The notes under the pieces are model-generated. The model saw only the letters and a list, made by a program, of their open reading frames with translations. It had not been told where the DNA came from and searched no databases. From NCBI GenBank assembly GCA_032615215.1, contig CP128433.1, positions 1,943,501 through 2,007,500 on the forward strand: 64,000 nt of DNA. The letters run 5' to 3'. Each line of letters starts with the position of its first letter. The stretch's first letter is position 1. This document shows, piece after piece, positions 25,571-34,570 of this stretch. Position numbers and translations under genes: made by a program. This stretch comes from Microbulbifer sp. MKSA007. Its GTDB lineage: Bacteria > Pseudomonadota > Gammaproteobacteria > Pseudomonadales > Cellvibrionaceae.

Positions 25571-26929
25571 TTGGCTGAGTATGATTTTGATCTGTTTGTT
25601 ATTGGTGCCGGCTCTGGTGGCGTGCGTGCAAGTAGGATGGCTGCTGCACAAGGAATGAAGGTCGCTGTGGCTGAAGACCGCTATATGGGGGGGACCTGTG
25701 TAAATGTAGGTTGTGTTCCCAAAAAATTATTTGTTTATGCGAGTGGCTATTCCGCAGGCTTTTCTGATGCTCGAGCCTATGGCTGGAATAGCGCGGGAGT
25801 TGAGTTTGACTGGCCAACGCTGCGGGATAACAACGCAAAAGAAGTTGCTCGACTCAATGGGATTTATCGCAATTTGCTGGATAACTCTGGGGTGGAAACC
25901 CTAAATGGCAGAGCCAGCATCAAAGGTCCTCACAGTGTTGTTGTTAACGGCAAAGAAATTACTGCAGAGCGTATTTTGGTGGCGACAGGCGGATGGCCAT
26001 TTATTCCGAATATTCCGGGACGGGAATTTGCGCTGACTTCCAATGAAGTTTTCTCAATGGAAAACTTTCCCAAGCGAGTTTTGGTTGTTGGTGGGGGTTA
26101 TATTGCCGTCGAATTTGCAGGCATCTTTGCTGGTCTCGGCGCGAACGTGCACCTCTCTTATCGAAGAGATTTATTTTTGCGAGGATTCGATCGGGATATT
26201 CGCACTTTTGTTCGCGATGAGATGCAGAAGAAAAATATCGATCTAAAGTTTAACCACAACGTTGTTTCTATTGAGAAGCTTCAGGATGGCAGCTTGCTCG
26301 CTCATGCCGATGATGGTTCCAGTATTAATGTAGATATGGTGCTTTACGCTACTGGGCGCGTAGCAAATGTTGAAGGGTTGGGGCTAGAGGAGCAGGGTGT
26401 TGTCTTGCACAAGGATGGCACAATCTCTGTGGACGATAATTTTAGAACTAGTGTGCAGTCAATCTATGCACTGGGAGATGTAACGGGTGAGCCTCAGCTT
26501 ACTCCTGTTGCCTTGGCGGAGGCTATGGCCTTGGTTAAGCATTGGCGCACTGGAGAGACGGCTGAAATTGACTATAACAACATTCCTACAGCGGTATTCT
26601 GTCAACCGAATATCGGAACTGTGGGGTTGTCCGAAGAAGAGGCGCGGGGCTCTGGACTCGACGTCACTATTTATAAGTCGGAATTCAGACCAATGCGTCA
26701 CACTGTGAGTGGGAATACAGAGCGGACATTGATGAAGCTGGTTGTAGATGCGTCCAACGACAAGGTGATTGGCGTGCATATGGTTGGCGATGACGCAGGG
26801 GAGATTATTCAGGGGATGGCCGTAGCACTTAAGGCAGGAGCTACCAAAAGCACCTTTGATTCAACGATTGGAATTCACCCCACCGCTGCTGAGGAGTTTG
26901 TAACTATGAGAACTCCAGTTGCAGGTTAG
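25571..26929 (+). CDS. gor: Glutathione-disulfide reductase Gor
   Basis: NADPH-dependent flavoenzyme that reduces GSSG in the cytoplasm. From the TTG at 25571 it is 452 aa, the usual length, and begins AEYDFDLFVIGAGSGGVRASR (FAD-binding GxGxxG). The redox-active pair is GGTCVNVGCVPKK (Cys43 and Cys48), the NADPH fold is VVGGGYIAVEFAGIFAGLG, YALGDVTGEPQLTPVA binds FAD, and the catalytic His is in GIHPTAAEEF. The frame is open to 25493, but those extra residues are unlike the family and GGGAG lies 7 bp before the TTG, so I chose that start. A strong terminator follows. Confidence 0.95.
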   Translation: MAEYDFDLFVIGAGSGGVRASRMAAAQGMKVAVAEDRYMGGTCVNVGCVPKKLFVYASGYSAGFSDARAYGWNSAGVEFDWPTLRDNNAKEVARLNGIYRNLLDNSGVETLNGRASIKGPHSVVVNGKEITAERILVATGGWPFIPNIPGREFALTSNEVFSMENFPKRVLVVGGGYIAVEFAGIFAGLGANVHLSYRRDLFLRGFDRDIRTFVRDEMQKKNIDLKFNHNVVSIEKLQDGSLLAHADDGSSINVDMVLYATGRVANVEGLGLEEQGVVLHKDGTISVDDNFRTSVQSIYALGDVTGEPQLTPVALAEAMALVKHWRTGETAEIDYNNIPTAVFCQPNIGTVGLSEEEARGSGLDVTIYKSEFRPMRHTVSGNTERTLMKLVVDASNDKVIGVHMVGDDAGEIIQGMAVALKAGATKSTFDSTIGIHPTAAEEFVTMRTPVAG

Positions 26930-26972
26930 GTGCTGTTGTTACGCTGTAGATATAAGTTGCAGTTGTGAATAA

Positions 26973-27004
26973 TGAAAAAGGCGGCATTTTGCCGCCTTTT
27001 TTGT
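26973..27004. terminator. Bidirectional terminator between gor and hpf-like gene
   Basis: AAAAAGGCGGCA / TGCCGCCTTTTT with a short T-rich loop is flanked by A-run and T-run, suitable for both convergent genes. Confidence 0.92.
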
Positions 27005-27016
27005 GACTCCCAGTTT

Positions 27017-27373
27017 TTAGCTGGGTTCTTCTACAACCTCTTGTAGGGCTTGGTGCCGCCGTGTTTTCTTGCGTTCACTACGCTCTTTCAAGCAGCGCTC
27101 GGCGGAGGCGAATGTGTCGTTTACCGCTCGGTGTATGGATTCGTTCTCACTACTAATAGTCACGGGATTGCCACTAATCGCAAGCTCTAGTGATGCCTTG
27201 AAGTGTCTGCCTTTAGTTTTGTGTTGATGGGGAGCTTCGAGGACTACGCGACTATGTATGATGTCGCCACAATAACGTTCCAGCTTGTTTAACTTCTTGG
27301 ATACGGTAGTCGCCAGGGCGGCTGACTTGTCGATGTCGCGGAACACAATGTTATCGTTAGGCGCTGATTTCAT
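27017..27373 (-). CDS. HPF/RaiA-like ribosome-associated protein (118 aa)
   Basis: A small basic protein with the ribosome hibernation factor pattern: IVFRDIDKSAALATTVSKKLNKLERYCGDI, then VVLEAPHQHKTKGRHFKASLELAISGNPVTI and a C-terminal helix rich in Lys/Arg (CLKERSERKKTRR). Short HPF-type proteins bind the decoding site and inactivate ribosomes in stationary phase. The fit is by pattern, and the helix-loop spacing is good. The ATG at 27373 is chosen; GGAGG is 9 bp upstream. It is an extra paralogue outside the usual rpoN-hpf context, so it may serve a specific stress condition. Confidence 0.75.
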   Translation of the reverse strand: MKSAPNDNIVFRDIDKSAALATTVSKKLNKLERYCGDIIHSRVVLEAPHQHKTKGRHFKASLELAISGNPVTISSENESIHRAVNDTFASAERCLKERSERKKTRRHQALQEVVEEPS

Positions 27374-27851
27374 GGGCACATACCTCCGGTTAAAAGAAAC
27401 CATGCAGGCCGCTGTTGCGGTTTGCTGTAAAGAAGGTAGGGCGCCCTAGTGGGAGGGTTCGAGGCTGCAGTTGAAGCGCCGAGCTGCCGGAATCGCAACG
27501 ATTGTTTGCTGACAAAGCAGCTTAGGGTGTTTTACGTCCGGGTCGGGTTTCCGCTGAGTTCAGCGATCTTCTCCCTGGTATCCATAATGCTTCCGCCAAA
27601 AAAAAATCAAGCGCTATCGCAGAAAAATTTCATATAAATTTTGGAGTGGTGTCACTGTGGTGACTCAATATTGTGGATTTGAAGGTTTATTGATCAGCTA
27701 GTTGGCTCAGGTGAACGCAAGGTCATTGCTCATAGCTTGCTCCCTGCGTAAAATTGACCATATTGCGCAGTAGCTTCACTCTGTCGTAGATTCAGAGTCG
27801 CTGCGCTTCCAAAACACGAAACACATCAATTCGAGAAATGGGTTCACGACG
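27374..27851. other. Long intergenic stretch, no gene seen
   Basis: I see no credible reading frame with a ribosome site in these 478 bases. A short inverted repeat GTCAC-TGTG-GTGAC lies at 27651-27664 and a GGGCGCCCTA-type palindrome near 27440. The promoters of the two divergent neighbours must lie here. Confidence 0.5.
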
Positions 27852-28840
27852 ATGGCGGTAAAGCGGTGTTGCTCGCTCCTTTTGGCGGGCTTAGTAGTTA
27901 TGGGTGGGGCAGTGGCACAAGCACAGACGCCCCTCACGGCGGAGAAGAACCGTCTTGCGCGATTGGAGCAGTCTCTTGAAAATAGGAGTGTTGGGCTCGA
28001 GGATGTCGAAAATGAGCTGCTCTCCTATGAATATAAGCTCGAGCAGGCCCAGAAATCTCTCGATGACCTGCGCTTGGAATACGAAGCGAGTCGCCAGGAG
28101 CTCAATCAAGCGACCCGGGCTCATGAGTCAACCCCCAATTCAGATACTGAGCGTCGCCTGAAGAAGGCTAAGCATGCCTTCGCTATGGCGGAGAGAGGTG
28201 TCGATAGCCGTTCACGTCGTCTCGAGTTTATTAAAGAAAATCATCAGCAGCTTCAACAAAAACTGGCTGAAGAGAAACAGGCAATTGCTGATGCCAAAGC
28301 TAAGATTTCTGCCCAGCAGGATAAAATTAGCAAGATGGTTGAGGATATGCTGGCAAAGGCTGAAGCATCCGAGAGAAGGGCGGCTATGGCGCGAGCTGCT
28401 GCTACTAATGAGAAACCAAAGCCCCCGCAAATTAAAGCTCAGGTCGAGCCGCCAAAGCGCGAGGAGCCCGCAAAAGTGGAAGCCGTTGCTAAACGTGAGA
28501 TCGATGCCGACTTATTCGATTATGTAAAGCGGGAAACAGCACGTCTGAGTGATCTCCTGGCTGACGAAGAAGGTAACGATAGAAAAACGTTCCGGGATCT
28601 TGAGTTGCGGCCAATTGGGGGGAAAGAGTGCCCTTTGAGTTTTTGGGGGAAAATCAATATCGCTTGGTAACTACCGTTGAGTCAGGTCGCCAAACTTATA
28701 AAATTAACACTTGGAAATTCCGCCGTACAATTCCGGCTGAGGATGATGGGGCTCGCTATGTCTTTATTTTTGATGCGCGTCGTCTGTCTCGACCAAGATT
28801 GGTTATGTATCCGGAGTATGTGCTGTCAGAGTTGAATTAA
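27852..28840 (+). CDS. Exported coiled-coil protein, frameshifted in this sequence
   Basis: The signal peptide ends AVAQA (cleavage near residue 24). Residues ~28-175 form a long heptad-rich coiled coil (LARLEQSLENRSVGLEDVENELLS and following). A Pro/Lys/Glu linker follows (KPKPPQIKAQVEPPKREEPAK). The frame stops at 28670, but adding one G to the G6 run at 28617-28622 continues it as GGERVPFEFLGENQYRLVTTVESGRQTYKINTWKFRR to 28840, a compact beta-rich C-terminal domain with a clear end (EYVLSELN). I therefore treat 27852-28840 as one ~329-aa periplasmic protein. I do not recognise the family. Confidence 0.7.
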
Positions 28841-28861
28841 TTGTTCAGTGAACAAGTAAAT

Positions 28862-28890
28862 AAAAAAGCGAGCCTTAGGCTCGCTTTTTT
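28862..28890. terminator. Bidirectional terminator between coiled-coil gene and thpR
   Basis: AAAAAAGCGAGCC-TTA-GGCTCGCTTTTTT is a near-perfect palindrome with A-run and T-run, between convergent genes. Confidence 0.93.
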
Positions 28891-28957
28891 GCTTTTGGGG
28901 TTCCAGAAAATAGATTTTACCAATGGGGGGAGTTTTACCGCGACTGTAGAATAGTTG

Positions 28958-29518
28958 TTAATAGGGGGTGTAAAGGCTTCCAGCCGGGCTTGGTTGACTT
29001 TGGTAGAGAGTAATATTGTTAATTGTTATTGGGTGTTCTAGGTCGACTGGAGAAAATCCGTGAAATTGTTTCCTGTTTCTGCACAGGGTGATATGTGGGC
29101 GATAGCACCGATTTTCTGTCGGTATCGATAGGCTCTCTGCGAGGCGTTTGACGGACATATGCAAGGTCGCCAATTGTTTGGTGACTGTGATTTCTGCGGC
29201 GATTAGATGAGCATCATTGCCTGGGAAGGTATCAAGTTTAAATAGGCGAGTTTTCGTCTCAGTTGTGTTTCGAGCGATTGAGGTCAGGCCGGTTTTTAGC
29301 GGCGGTATTGTTTTTATTGGAACCTGGCCTAAAAAACAAAGAGTGATATGACGATTCTTGCAGGCTATCCAGTGGGCGCTGGCTAAAGATGGGACGCTTA
29401 GTTTGTTCGTGATGAGGCTCGCTAAGTAATTCAAAAATTCTTGTGTTGTTTTATCCAGCTGGATGCCAATAAAGATTCGACAAGTGGGCTCTTTAGGTTT
29501 TTTGTAATTTTTTGGCAT
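28958..29518 (-). CDS. thpR: RNA 2',3'-cyclic phosphodiesterase (2'-5' RNA ligase family) ThpR
   Basis: 2H-phosphoesterase superfamily enzyme of 186 aa acting on RNA 2',3'-cyclic phosphates. The N-terminus (CRIFIGIQLDKTTQEFLNYL) fits the family, and the two catalytic HxT motifs are present: RHITLCFLGQV near residue 57 and RPHITLCRNRK near residue 145. The biological substrate is not settled. Between terminators and the divergent ibpA promoter, it is a single-gene unit. The sequence is somewhat AT-richer than its neighbours. Confidence 0.88.
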   Translation of the reverse strand: MPKNYKKPKEPTCRIFIGIQLDKTTQEFLNYLASLITNKLSVPSLASAHWIACKNRHITLCFLGQVPIKTIPPLKTGLTSIARNTTETKTRLFKLDTFPGNDAHLIAAEITVTKQLATLHMSVKRLAESLSIPTENRCYRPHITLCRNRKQFHGFSPVDLEHPITINNITLYQSQPSPAGSLYTPY

Positions 29519-29535
29519 AAAATTTATCTGTCACC

Positions 29536-29561
29536 CTTGAATAAGAAACCTCTGCCCATAT
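29536..29561 (+). promoter_or_regulatory. Sigma32 (heat-shock) promoter of ibpA
   Basis: CTTGAAT (29536-29542) and CCCATAT (29555-29561) are 12 bp apart, close to the RpoH consensus CTTGAAA-N11-16-CCCCATNT. Transcription would start near 29568, giving a ~97-nt leader before ibpA. Confidence 0.75.
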
Positions 29562-29567
29562 CTCTGT

Positions 29568-29664
29568 AGTACAGGTGGTAGCTTCAATGAAAAGTGCCTC
29601 TGAATAGAGTCCGGTCATTTGACGGACGTGGTTTTAAATATTGCTCTGAATTGAGGATATGATA
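29568..29664 (+). promoter_or_regulatory. ROSE-type RNA thermometer in the ibpA leader
   Basis: The last hairpin pairs AUAUUGCUC (29638-29646) with GAGGAUAU (29653-29660) over a UGAAUU loop, leaving one G of UUGCU bulged. This masks the Shine-Dalgarno GAGG and is the diagnostic ROSE arrangement. A second hairpin upstream, GUCC-G-GUCA-UU-UGAC-GGAC (29609-29627), corresponds to the stable structural hairpins of ROSE elements. Heat melting would free translation. Confidence 0.8.
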
Positions 29665-30141
29665 ATGCGTAATTTTGATTTCTCTCCACTTTATCGCTCT
29701 GCAATTGGTTTTGACCGTATGGCCAGTCTGCTCGATGCAATGACCACAAGCGAGCAAAAGCAGCCTTCCTACCCCCCTTACGATATAGAGCTGACTGGTG
29801 AGGATAGCTACAGAATTTCCATGGCTGTCGCTGGCTTTGAGCAGTCTGAACTCGATATTCATGTGGAGCAAAATCGTTTAGTGATTAGCGGTACTAAGCC
29901 AGAAAGTAATAGCCAGGGAAATTATTTACACAGGGGTATCGCCGCAAGAAATTTTGAGCGACGCTTTCAGCTTGCCGATCACGTGAAAGTGACCGATGCA
30001 AAACTGGCTAATGGGTTGTTGCATATAGAATTGGTACGCGAAATACCCGAAGCGATGAAACCACGAAAAATTTCGATTACAGAAGGTAATGTGCTGCAGC
30101 ACAGAGAGAATGAGACTAAGTCCACTGCCGCAGTAGCGTAA
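29665..30141 (+). CDS. ibpA: Small heat-shock protein IbpA (Hsp20)
   Basis: Alpha-crystallin-type holdase chaperone of 158 aa that binds aggregating proteins during heat stress. It begins MRNFDFSPLYRSAIGFDRM, nearly identical to the E. coli IbpA N-terminus, which fixes the start at 29665 rather than the ATG at 29659 that overlaps the ribosome site. The alpha-crystallin domain spans about residues 35-125 (PPYDIELTGEDSYRISMAVAGF; YLHRGIAARNFERRFQLADHV; LANGLLHIELVREIPE), and the C-terminal PRKISI contains the IxI-type oligomerisation motif. Control is by a sigma32-like promoter and a ROSE thermometer directly upstream. Confidence 0.95.
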   Translation: MRNFDFSPLYRSAIGFDRMASLLDAMTTSEQKQPSYPPYDIELTGEDSYRISMAVAGFEQSELDIHVEQNRLVISGTKPESNSQGNYLHRGIAARNFERRFQLADHVKVTDAKLANGLLHIELVREIPEAMKPRKISITEGNVLQHRENETKSTAAVA

Positions 30142-30142
30142 G

Positions 30143-30795
30143 TTGTCACTTCATTGCCCGCTGTGCCGCCAAAGTGCGGTACAGCTTTACCATCAGGATA
30201 AATTCCGCAGTTATCATCAGTGTGATAACTGCGCGCTCGTTTTTGTGCCGCAGCAATACCATCTGACACCTGAAAAAGAGAGAGCTTATTACGACCTCCA
30301 TGAGAATTCGATGGAGGATGACGGTTACCATCAATTTCTTAGTCGTTGCGCGCAGCCGTTACTGAAAGAGTTGAATGGAGCCTGTCATGGCCTGGACTTT
30401 GGTTGTGGCCCGGCGCCTTTATTGGCCAGAATTATGGCGGAGAGTGGGCACCGGGTGGACCTGTATGATCACTTTTACATACCGGCCAGAAAGGCGCTGC
30501 ATAGGAGCTACGATTTTATTGTCGCTACAGAAGTGATCGAACATCTTGTGAGGCCGGGAGAGGAGCTTGAAAACCTTTGGCAAAGGCTTCGCACGGGGGG
30601 GTTATGGCCCTGATGACGAAACTGGTTATTTCTGCAGAGCGCTTCGCCAATTGGCACTACATCAGAGACCCTACACATATTTGCTTCTTTAGCGTGAAGA
30701 CATTTGAATGGTTGGCTCGGTCACTCGGTGCCGAGCTCCAGTTTGTTCACAGCGATGTTATTTTTCTAAGAAAATTAAGTATTGACCCTGAATAG
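30143..30795 (+). CDS. Class I SAM methyltransferase with zinc ribbon, frameshifted in this sequence
   Basis: Starts at a TTG one base after the ibpA stop. The N-terminus has a Cys4 zinc-ribbon (CPLC and CDNC, residues ~5-30), then a methyltransferase domain with motif I LDFGCGPAPLLARIM and FIVATEVIEHL. The frame ends early at 30613, but one G added to the G7 run at 30595-30601 continues as TGGVMALMTKLVISAERFANWHYIRDPTHICFFS to the stop at 30795. WHYIRDPTHICF is typical of this methyltransferase group, so the locus is one ~217-aa protein broken by a homopolymer indel. The substrate is unknown. The end overlaps the convergent AraC gene by 21 bp. Confidence 0.82.
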
Positions 30796-31761
30796 CTTGG
30801 CTCGCACCGTGGTGCGGTATTCACTTGGAGTTGTTGCCAGGAATTTTTTAAATAGCGCTGTGAAATGCCCCATATCCTGGTAACCAACTTTTTCAGCAAT
30901 TTCATTGACCGATAAATTGCTTGATTGTAAAAGTTCGCGCGCCATGTCAACCCTGACATTTTGCAAATACTGCAGCGGTGTCTGTCCTGTAGCAAGTTTG
31001 AATCGGCGATTGAACGATCGCACACTCATATCGAAAAGTTGTGCCACTTCGCTAAGGCGTACCTCGGTATTACAATGTTCTTTGAGCCAGGCCTGGGCTT
31101 GAACGATATCTTCGTCTGGGTGTAGGTGAACAGATCCTTCTGAGTAGGCTATCTCTTCAAATGGGCGGCGAATTTCGTGAGAGAAATTGCGCTCCACATG
31201 ACTGGCGATGGCCGGTCCATACAGTTGACGGATCATATGAACCGTTACGTCGGCGAGGGCATTGACGCTGGCCGCACAGAAAAGTTTGTCTGCCTGGGTA
31301 ATAAAATACTGACGTTTTAACTTTACCTCTGGATAGTCTGAGCTAAATTGATCAAAATAATGCCAGTGGGTGGTTGCAGGTTTTCCGTTAAGGAGGCCCG
31401 CTTCGGCCAAAAAGCAAACTCCGGTACCCACAGCACTAATTGCAGCTCCTTGTTTTTCCTGTTGGCGCAGCCATTCCAATATTTTTCCGCCTCGCTTAAG
31501 GGCGGGGCGGGGGTTGCGCCACATGGTCGGGATGTAGATTAGGTCGCTATCTGGTGCATCGCTAAGAGCGACGTCCGGTTGAAGGGTAAACCCGCAGCGG
31601 GTATTTACTGGTGCCCCATCCAAACTGGCGGTCACCAGTTTTAGGCTGCCCTTGATGCCCTCAACCCTGGCGCGACTCTCCGCACCGCGGAGCATCTCAA
31701 GTGGGAGAACGGTACCGGTTGCCAGCATCTGGTCGATAAGTAGAAAAGTTACTGTTCGCAT
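30775..31761 (-). CDS. GlxA-type regulator: DJ-1/PfpI domain plus AraC DNA-binding domain
   Basis: A 328-aa regulator. Residues ~1-190 form a DJ-1/PfpI (class I amidotransferase-like) domain; the nucleophile-elbow region reads SAVGTGVCFLAEAGLLNGKPATTHW, keeping the Cys that follows TG. Residues ~225-328 are a double HTH AraC domain (LSEVAQLFDMSVRSFNRRFKLATGQTPLQYLQ and VNEIAEKVGYQDMGHFTALFKKFLATTPSEYR). I chose the ATG at 31761, where the DJ-1 fold begins (MRTVTFLLIDQML); the open frame extends further but overlaps the control region. It is divergent from fabY with 139 bp between starts, so it may regulate fabY and itself; this is inference. Confidence 0.87.
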   Translation of the reverse strand: MRTVTFLLIDQMLATGTVLPLEMLRGAESRARVEGIKGSLKLVTASLDGAPVNTRCGFTLQPDVALSDAPDSDLIYIPTMWRNPRPALKRGGKILEWLRQQEKQGAAISAVGTGVCFLAEAGLLNGKPATTHWHYFDQFSSDYPEVKLKRQYFITQADKLFCAASVNALADVTVHMIRQLYGPAIASHVERNFSHEIRRPFEEIAYSEGSVHLHPDEDIVQAQAWLKEHCNTEVRLSEVAQLFDMSVRSFNRRFKLATGQTPLQYLQNVRVDMARELLQSSNLSVNEIAEKVGYQDMGHFTALFKKFLATTPSEYRTTVRAKLFRVNT

Positions 31762-31900
31762 TACACATCTATGCGCACTTGCGCTATTGGCCAAAACACT
31801 CAATTTTGCTGGCCAGTATGCCCATAACTGGACAGAATCGCCACCCCCTACACTCGCATCTCTTATTTTTATAGTGTTAAGTGCTTGGCTGGAGGTCAGG

Positions 31901-33757
31901 ATGCAGCGCCTTCCCGTAATCACCGCATTCGGTGGATTCAACCCTGCTGGACGTAGTTCTTTCCATAGGGGGTACTCTCGCCTCGTGCTAGATAAGCTGG
32001 GTAAGGAAGAAAGGGATAGCACTCTTTCCGACCTGGCTGCCCTGATGGGCTTGCGTACCGGAGACAACGCTGAAGGCATTTTGGACCCTGCCCTTGAGCA
32101 GCAGGTGTTGGATGGTACTTTGGTGCGCGAGCTAGAGAGTCGCTATTACGACTACCGCAAGTGCCATTTCCATCAGTCTGCCCAACTCGCAAACCCCCAG
32201 GGCCTGACATTCGAAATTTCCACCCGGCAGCTTCCGCAGCCTGTGCCCGCTCATTGGCACTTGGAGCATATCCAGGGCGGCAGGGTTCGGGTCACCACAG
32301 CTGAGCTGTCAGTTTTGTTGGATAGCCACCGCGAGATAAGTGTGGCTGCTGCCGGCCAGCTCCCAACCGGATTTGAACCGGGCACTAAATATAACTCTCG
32401 ATTTCACCCGAGGGGACTGCAGTTGGCCCTCTTGGGCGCATCAGATGCTGTGCAGTCTTTGGGGGTTGATTGGGATACCGTTGTATCTGCGGCTGGGCCG
32501 GGAAATATTTCACTCTATGCTGCCTCGGCAATGAGTCAACTGGACCCATTTGGCAACGGTGGTCTATTGCAGTCCCGCCTGCGAGGTGGTCGCGTAAGCT
32601 CTAAACAGTTAGCGCTTGGTCTAAATAGTATGCCAGCGGATTTTGTTAACGCTTATGTGCTCGGAAATGTCGGTTCTACTGGCGCTGTTGCCGGTGCTTG
32701 CGCAACCTTCCTGTACAACCTTCGCGCTGGCGTTGAAGATATTCGCTCGGGTAGGGCGCGGGTCGCTGTAATTGGTGCGGCTGAGGCGCCCCTTGTGCCT
32801 GAAGTTGTCGATGGCTACTCAACGATGGGTGCTCTTGCCACTACCGAGAATTTACGCAAGCTTTTCCCTGGTGAAATTGATTATCGACGCACCAGTCGCC
32901 CGTTCGGTGAGAACTGTGGTTTTACCTTGGGTGAGGGTACCCAGTGGGTCATCTTAATGGATGATACTCTGGCGCTTGAGTTGGGTGCTTCCGTATATGG
33001 TTCGGTTGCCGGTGTGTTTACCAATGCTGACGGTACAAAGAAATCGATTTCTGCGCCGGGTCCCGGGAATTACCTGACGATGGCCAGGGCAATGGCGGAG
33101 GCGCGGGCAATTGTGGGCGAGGATAGTTTGCGGCGTCGCAGCTTTGTGCAGGCCCATGGCTCCAGTACGCCGCAAAATCGGGTTACTGAGTCCGCTATTT
33201 TTGATCGTTTGGCCGGCGCATTTGGCATTGCCGAGTGGCCGATTTGTGCGGTCAAGGCCTTTTTGGGGCATACCGTCGCTTCAGCCAGTGGAGATCAGTT
33301 AGTTACAGCGTTAGGTGTATTTGATCGCGGCATACTCCCGGGAGTGACCACCGTTGATCACATCGCCGATGATGTTCATTGTAAGCATCTGGATATTTCC
33401 CTTGAGCATACCGATAGGGGCAGGGGTGCGCTTGATTTAGCGTTCTTAAACTCGAAAGGTTTTGGTGGAAATAATGCGACGGCAACAATTTTGTCCCCGC
33501 AGATCACAAAATCAATGATGGAAAAGCGTCATGGCAAGTCGGCCATTGTGGCGTCTCAAGCGTTGAACGAGAAGGTTGTAGAGCAGAGCGAAAAGTACAA
33601 CACCAAGGCTTCTCGTGGTGAGCTTGATGTTATTTATCGATTTGGTGAGGGCATGATCAATGAAAGTGAGATCACTATCTCAGAAGAAGAAATTTGTTTA
33701 CCCGGAATGCCGCCGGTGAAGCTGCCAAATGGAAATCCCTTTGAAGATATGGTGTGA
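31901..33757 (+). CDS. fabY: Beta-ketoacyl-ACP synthase FabY
   Basis: Condensing enzyme of 618 aa resembling Pseudomonas aeruginosa FabY, which starts fatty acid synthesis from acetyl-CoA and malonyl-ACP in place of FabH. The N-terminus MQRLPVITAFGGFNPAGRSSFHRG matches FabY, and the thiolase-fold catalytic residues are present: Cys267 in GAVAGACATFLYN, His in QAHGSSTPQNR and His in FLGHTVASASGDQ. The length is far above the ~410 aa of FabB/FabF and agrees with FabY. The ATG at 31901 follows CTGGAGGTCAGG; longer frames upstream lack family similarity and would cross the promoter. Confidence 0.9.
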   Translation: MQRLPVITAFGGFNPAGRSSFHRGYSRLVLDKLGKEERDSTLSDLAALMGLRTGDNAEGILDPALEQQVLDGTLVRELESRYYDYRKCHFHQSAQLANPQGLTFEISTRQLPQPVPAHWHLEHIQGGRVRVTTAELSVLLDSHREISVAAAGQLPTGFEPGTKYNSRFHPRGLQLALLGASDAVQSLGVDWDTVVSAAGPGNISLYAASAMSQLDPFGNGGLLQSRLRGGRVSSKQLALGLNSMPADFVNAYVLGNVGSTGAVAGACATFLYNLRAGVEDIRSGRARVAVIGAAEAPLVPEVVDGYSTMGALATTENLRKLFPGEIDYRRTSRPFGENCGFTLGEGTQWVILMDDTLALELGASVYGSVAGVFTNADGTKKSISAPGPGNYLTMARAMAEARAIVGEDSLRRRSFVQAHGSSTPQNRVTESAIFDRLAGAFGIAEWPICAVKAFLGHTVASASGDQLVTALGVFDRGILPGVTTVDHIADDVHCKHLDISLEHTDRGRGALDLAFLNSKGFGGNNATATILSPQITKSMMEKRHGKSAIVASQALNEKVVEQSEKYNTKASRGELDVIYRFGEGMINESEITISEEEICLPGMPPVKLPNGNPFEDMV

Positions 33758-33823
33758 TTGGCTTTTACATAATGCCTCAACTTCGGTGATTTTTACCTGA
33801 GGGAGATTGCACAAAAGGAGCTA

Positions 33824-34416
33824 ATGGGGAGCATGGATGATCCTGAAGAGGATGTTGGCGCCCGCTTGAAAATGGTGCGCCACATTTACGGTATCTCACA
33901 GAGGGAGTTGGCGAGACGGGCTGGGGTAACCAACGCAACAATTTCTTTTATTGAATTGGGAAAGGTTAGCCCTTCCGTAAGCTCCTTAAAAAAAATATTG
34001 GGCGCCATTCCTATGCCGCTAACCGATTTTTTTCCTTGGAAATATCGGGCGCAAAGCAAATTTTTTTTCGCGGAGATGAAGTGCCTGAGGTCGGTCACGG
34101 CTCTGTGTCCTGCCGTTTGTTTGGAGGGGCAAAAGCAAACTGCGGCATGTCGCTATTGTGGAAAGTATTTCCGGCTGGGGATGACACCGGCTTTTCTCTC
34201 GAATCTGCTGAGGGGGAGATTGGTGGGGTGGTTGTCAGTGGTGACCTGGAGGTTACGGTTGGCTCCGACTTTGCCCTGCTGAGTGCCGGTGATGGGTATT
34301 ATTTTGATGCTCAGCGTCCGCACCGCTTTCGAAATACAGGTCGCTGTGACTGTGTAGTTGTCAGCGCAATGATGCCGGCTTATGGGCATCCCGACCTTCA
34401 AGAGCCCAATTCCTGA
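33824..34416 (+). CDS. XRE-cupin transcriptional regulator (PuuR-like), frameshifted in this sequence
   Basis: The first ~65 residues are a Cro/C1-type HTH (GARLKMVRHIYGISQRELARRAGVTNATISFIE). After LTDFF the frame runs off, but one T added to the T7 run at 34027-34033 restores FFSLEISGAKQIFFRGDEVPEVGHG and a cupin domain (MSLLWKVFPAGDDTGF; GDLEVTV; LLSAGDGYYFDAQRPHRFRNTG) to 34416. This HTH-linker-cupin order is the PuuR/SutR family, often controlling polyamine or amine catabolism. No puu genes are adjacent, so the target is unknown. AGGAG precedes the ATG at 33824 by 5 bp. The merged product is ~198 aa. Confidence 0.82.
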
Positions 34417-34570
34417 AAGGTGGTTTAGAAAAGAGGGAGTTCGTGCCAAGTGGCTGATAAGGCAGCACGATCCGAGATAGACTAGCCCAGCTTTAATTTC
34501 TCTCTGTTCGCAAACTGGCGAATTTCTGTACTTTGGCACTCCTGGTGCCACTCCATTTGTAAGAAATAGT

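Noticed and set aside
27449..27637. 62-codon open frame in the gap upstream of the coiled-coil gene
   Set aside because: No ribosome site, no hydrophobic or conserved pattern, and an A-rich 3' end that looks non-coding.
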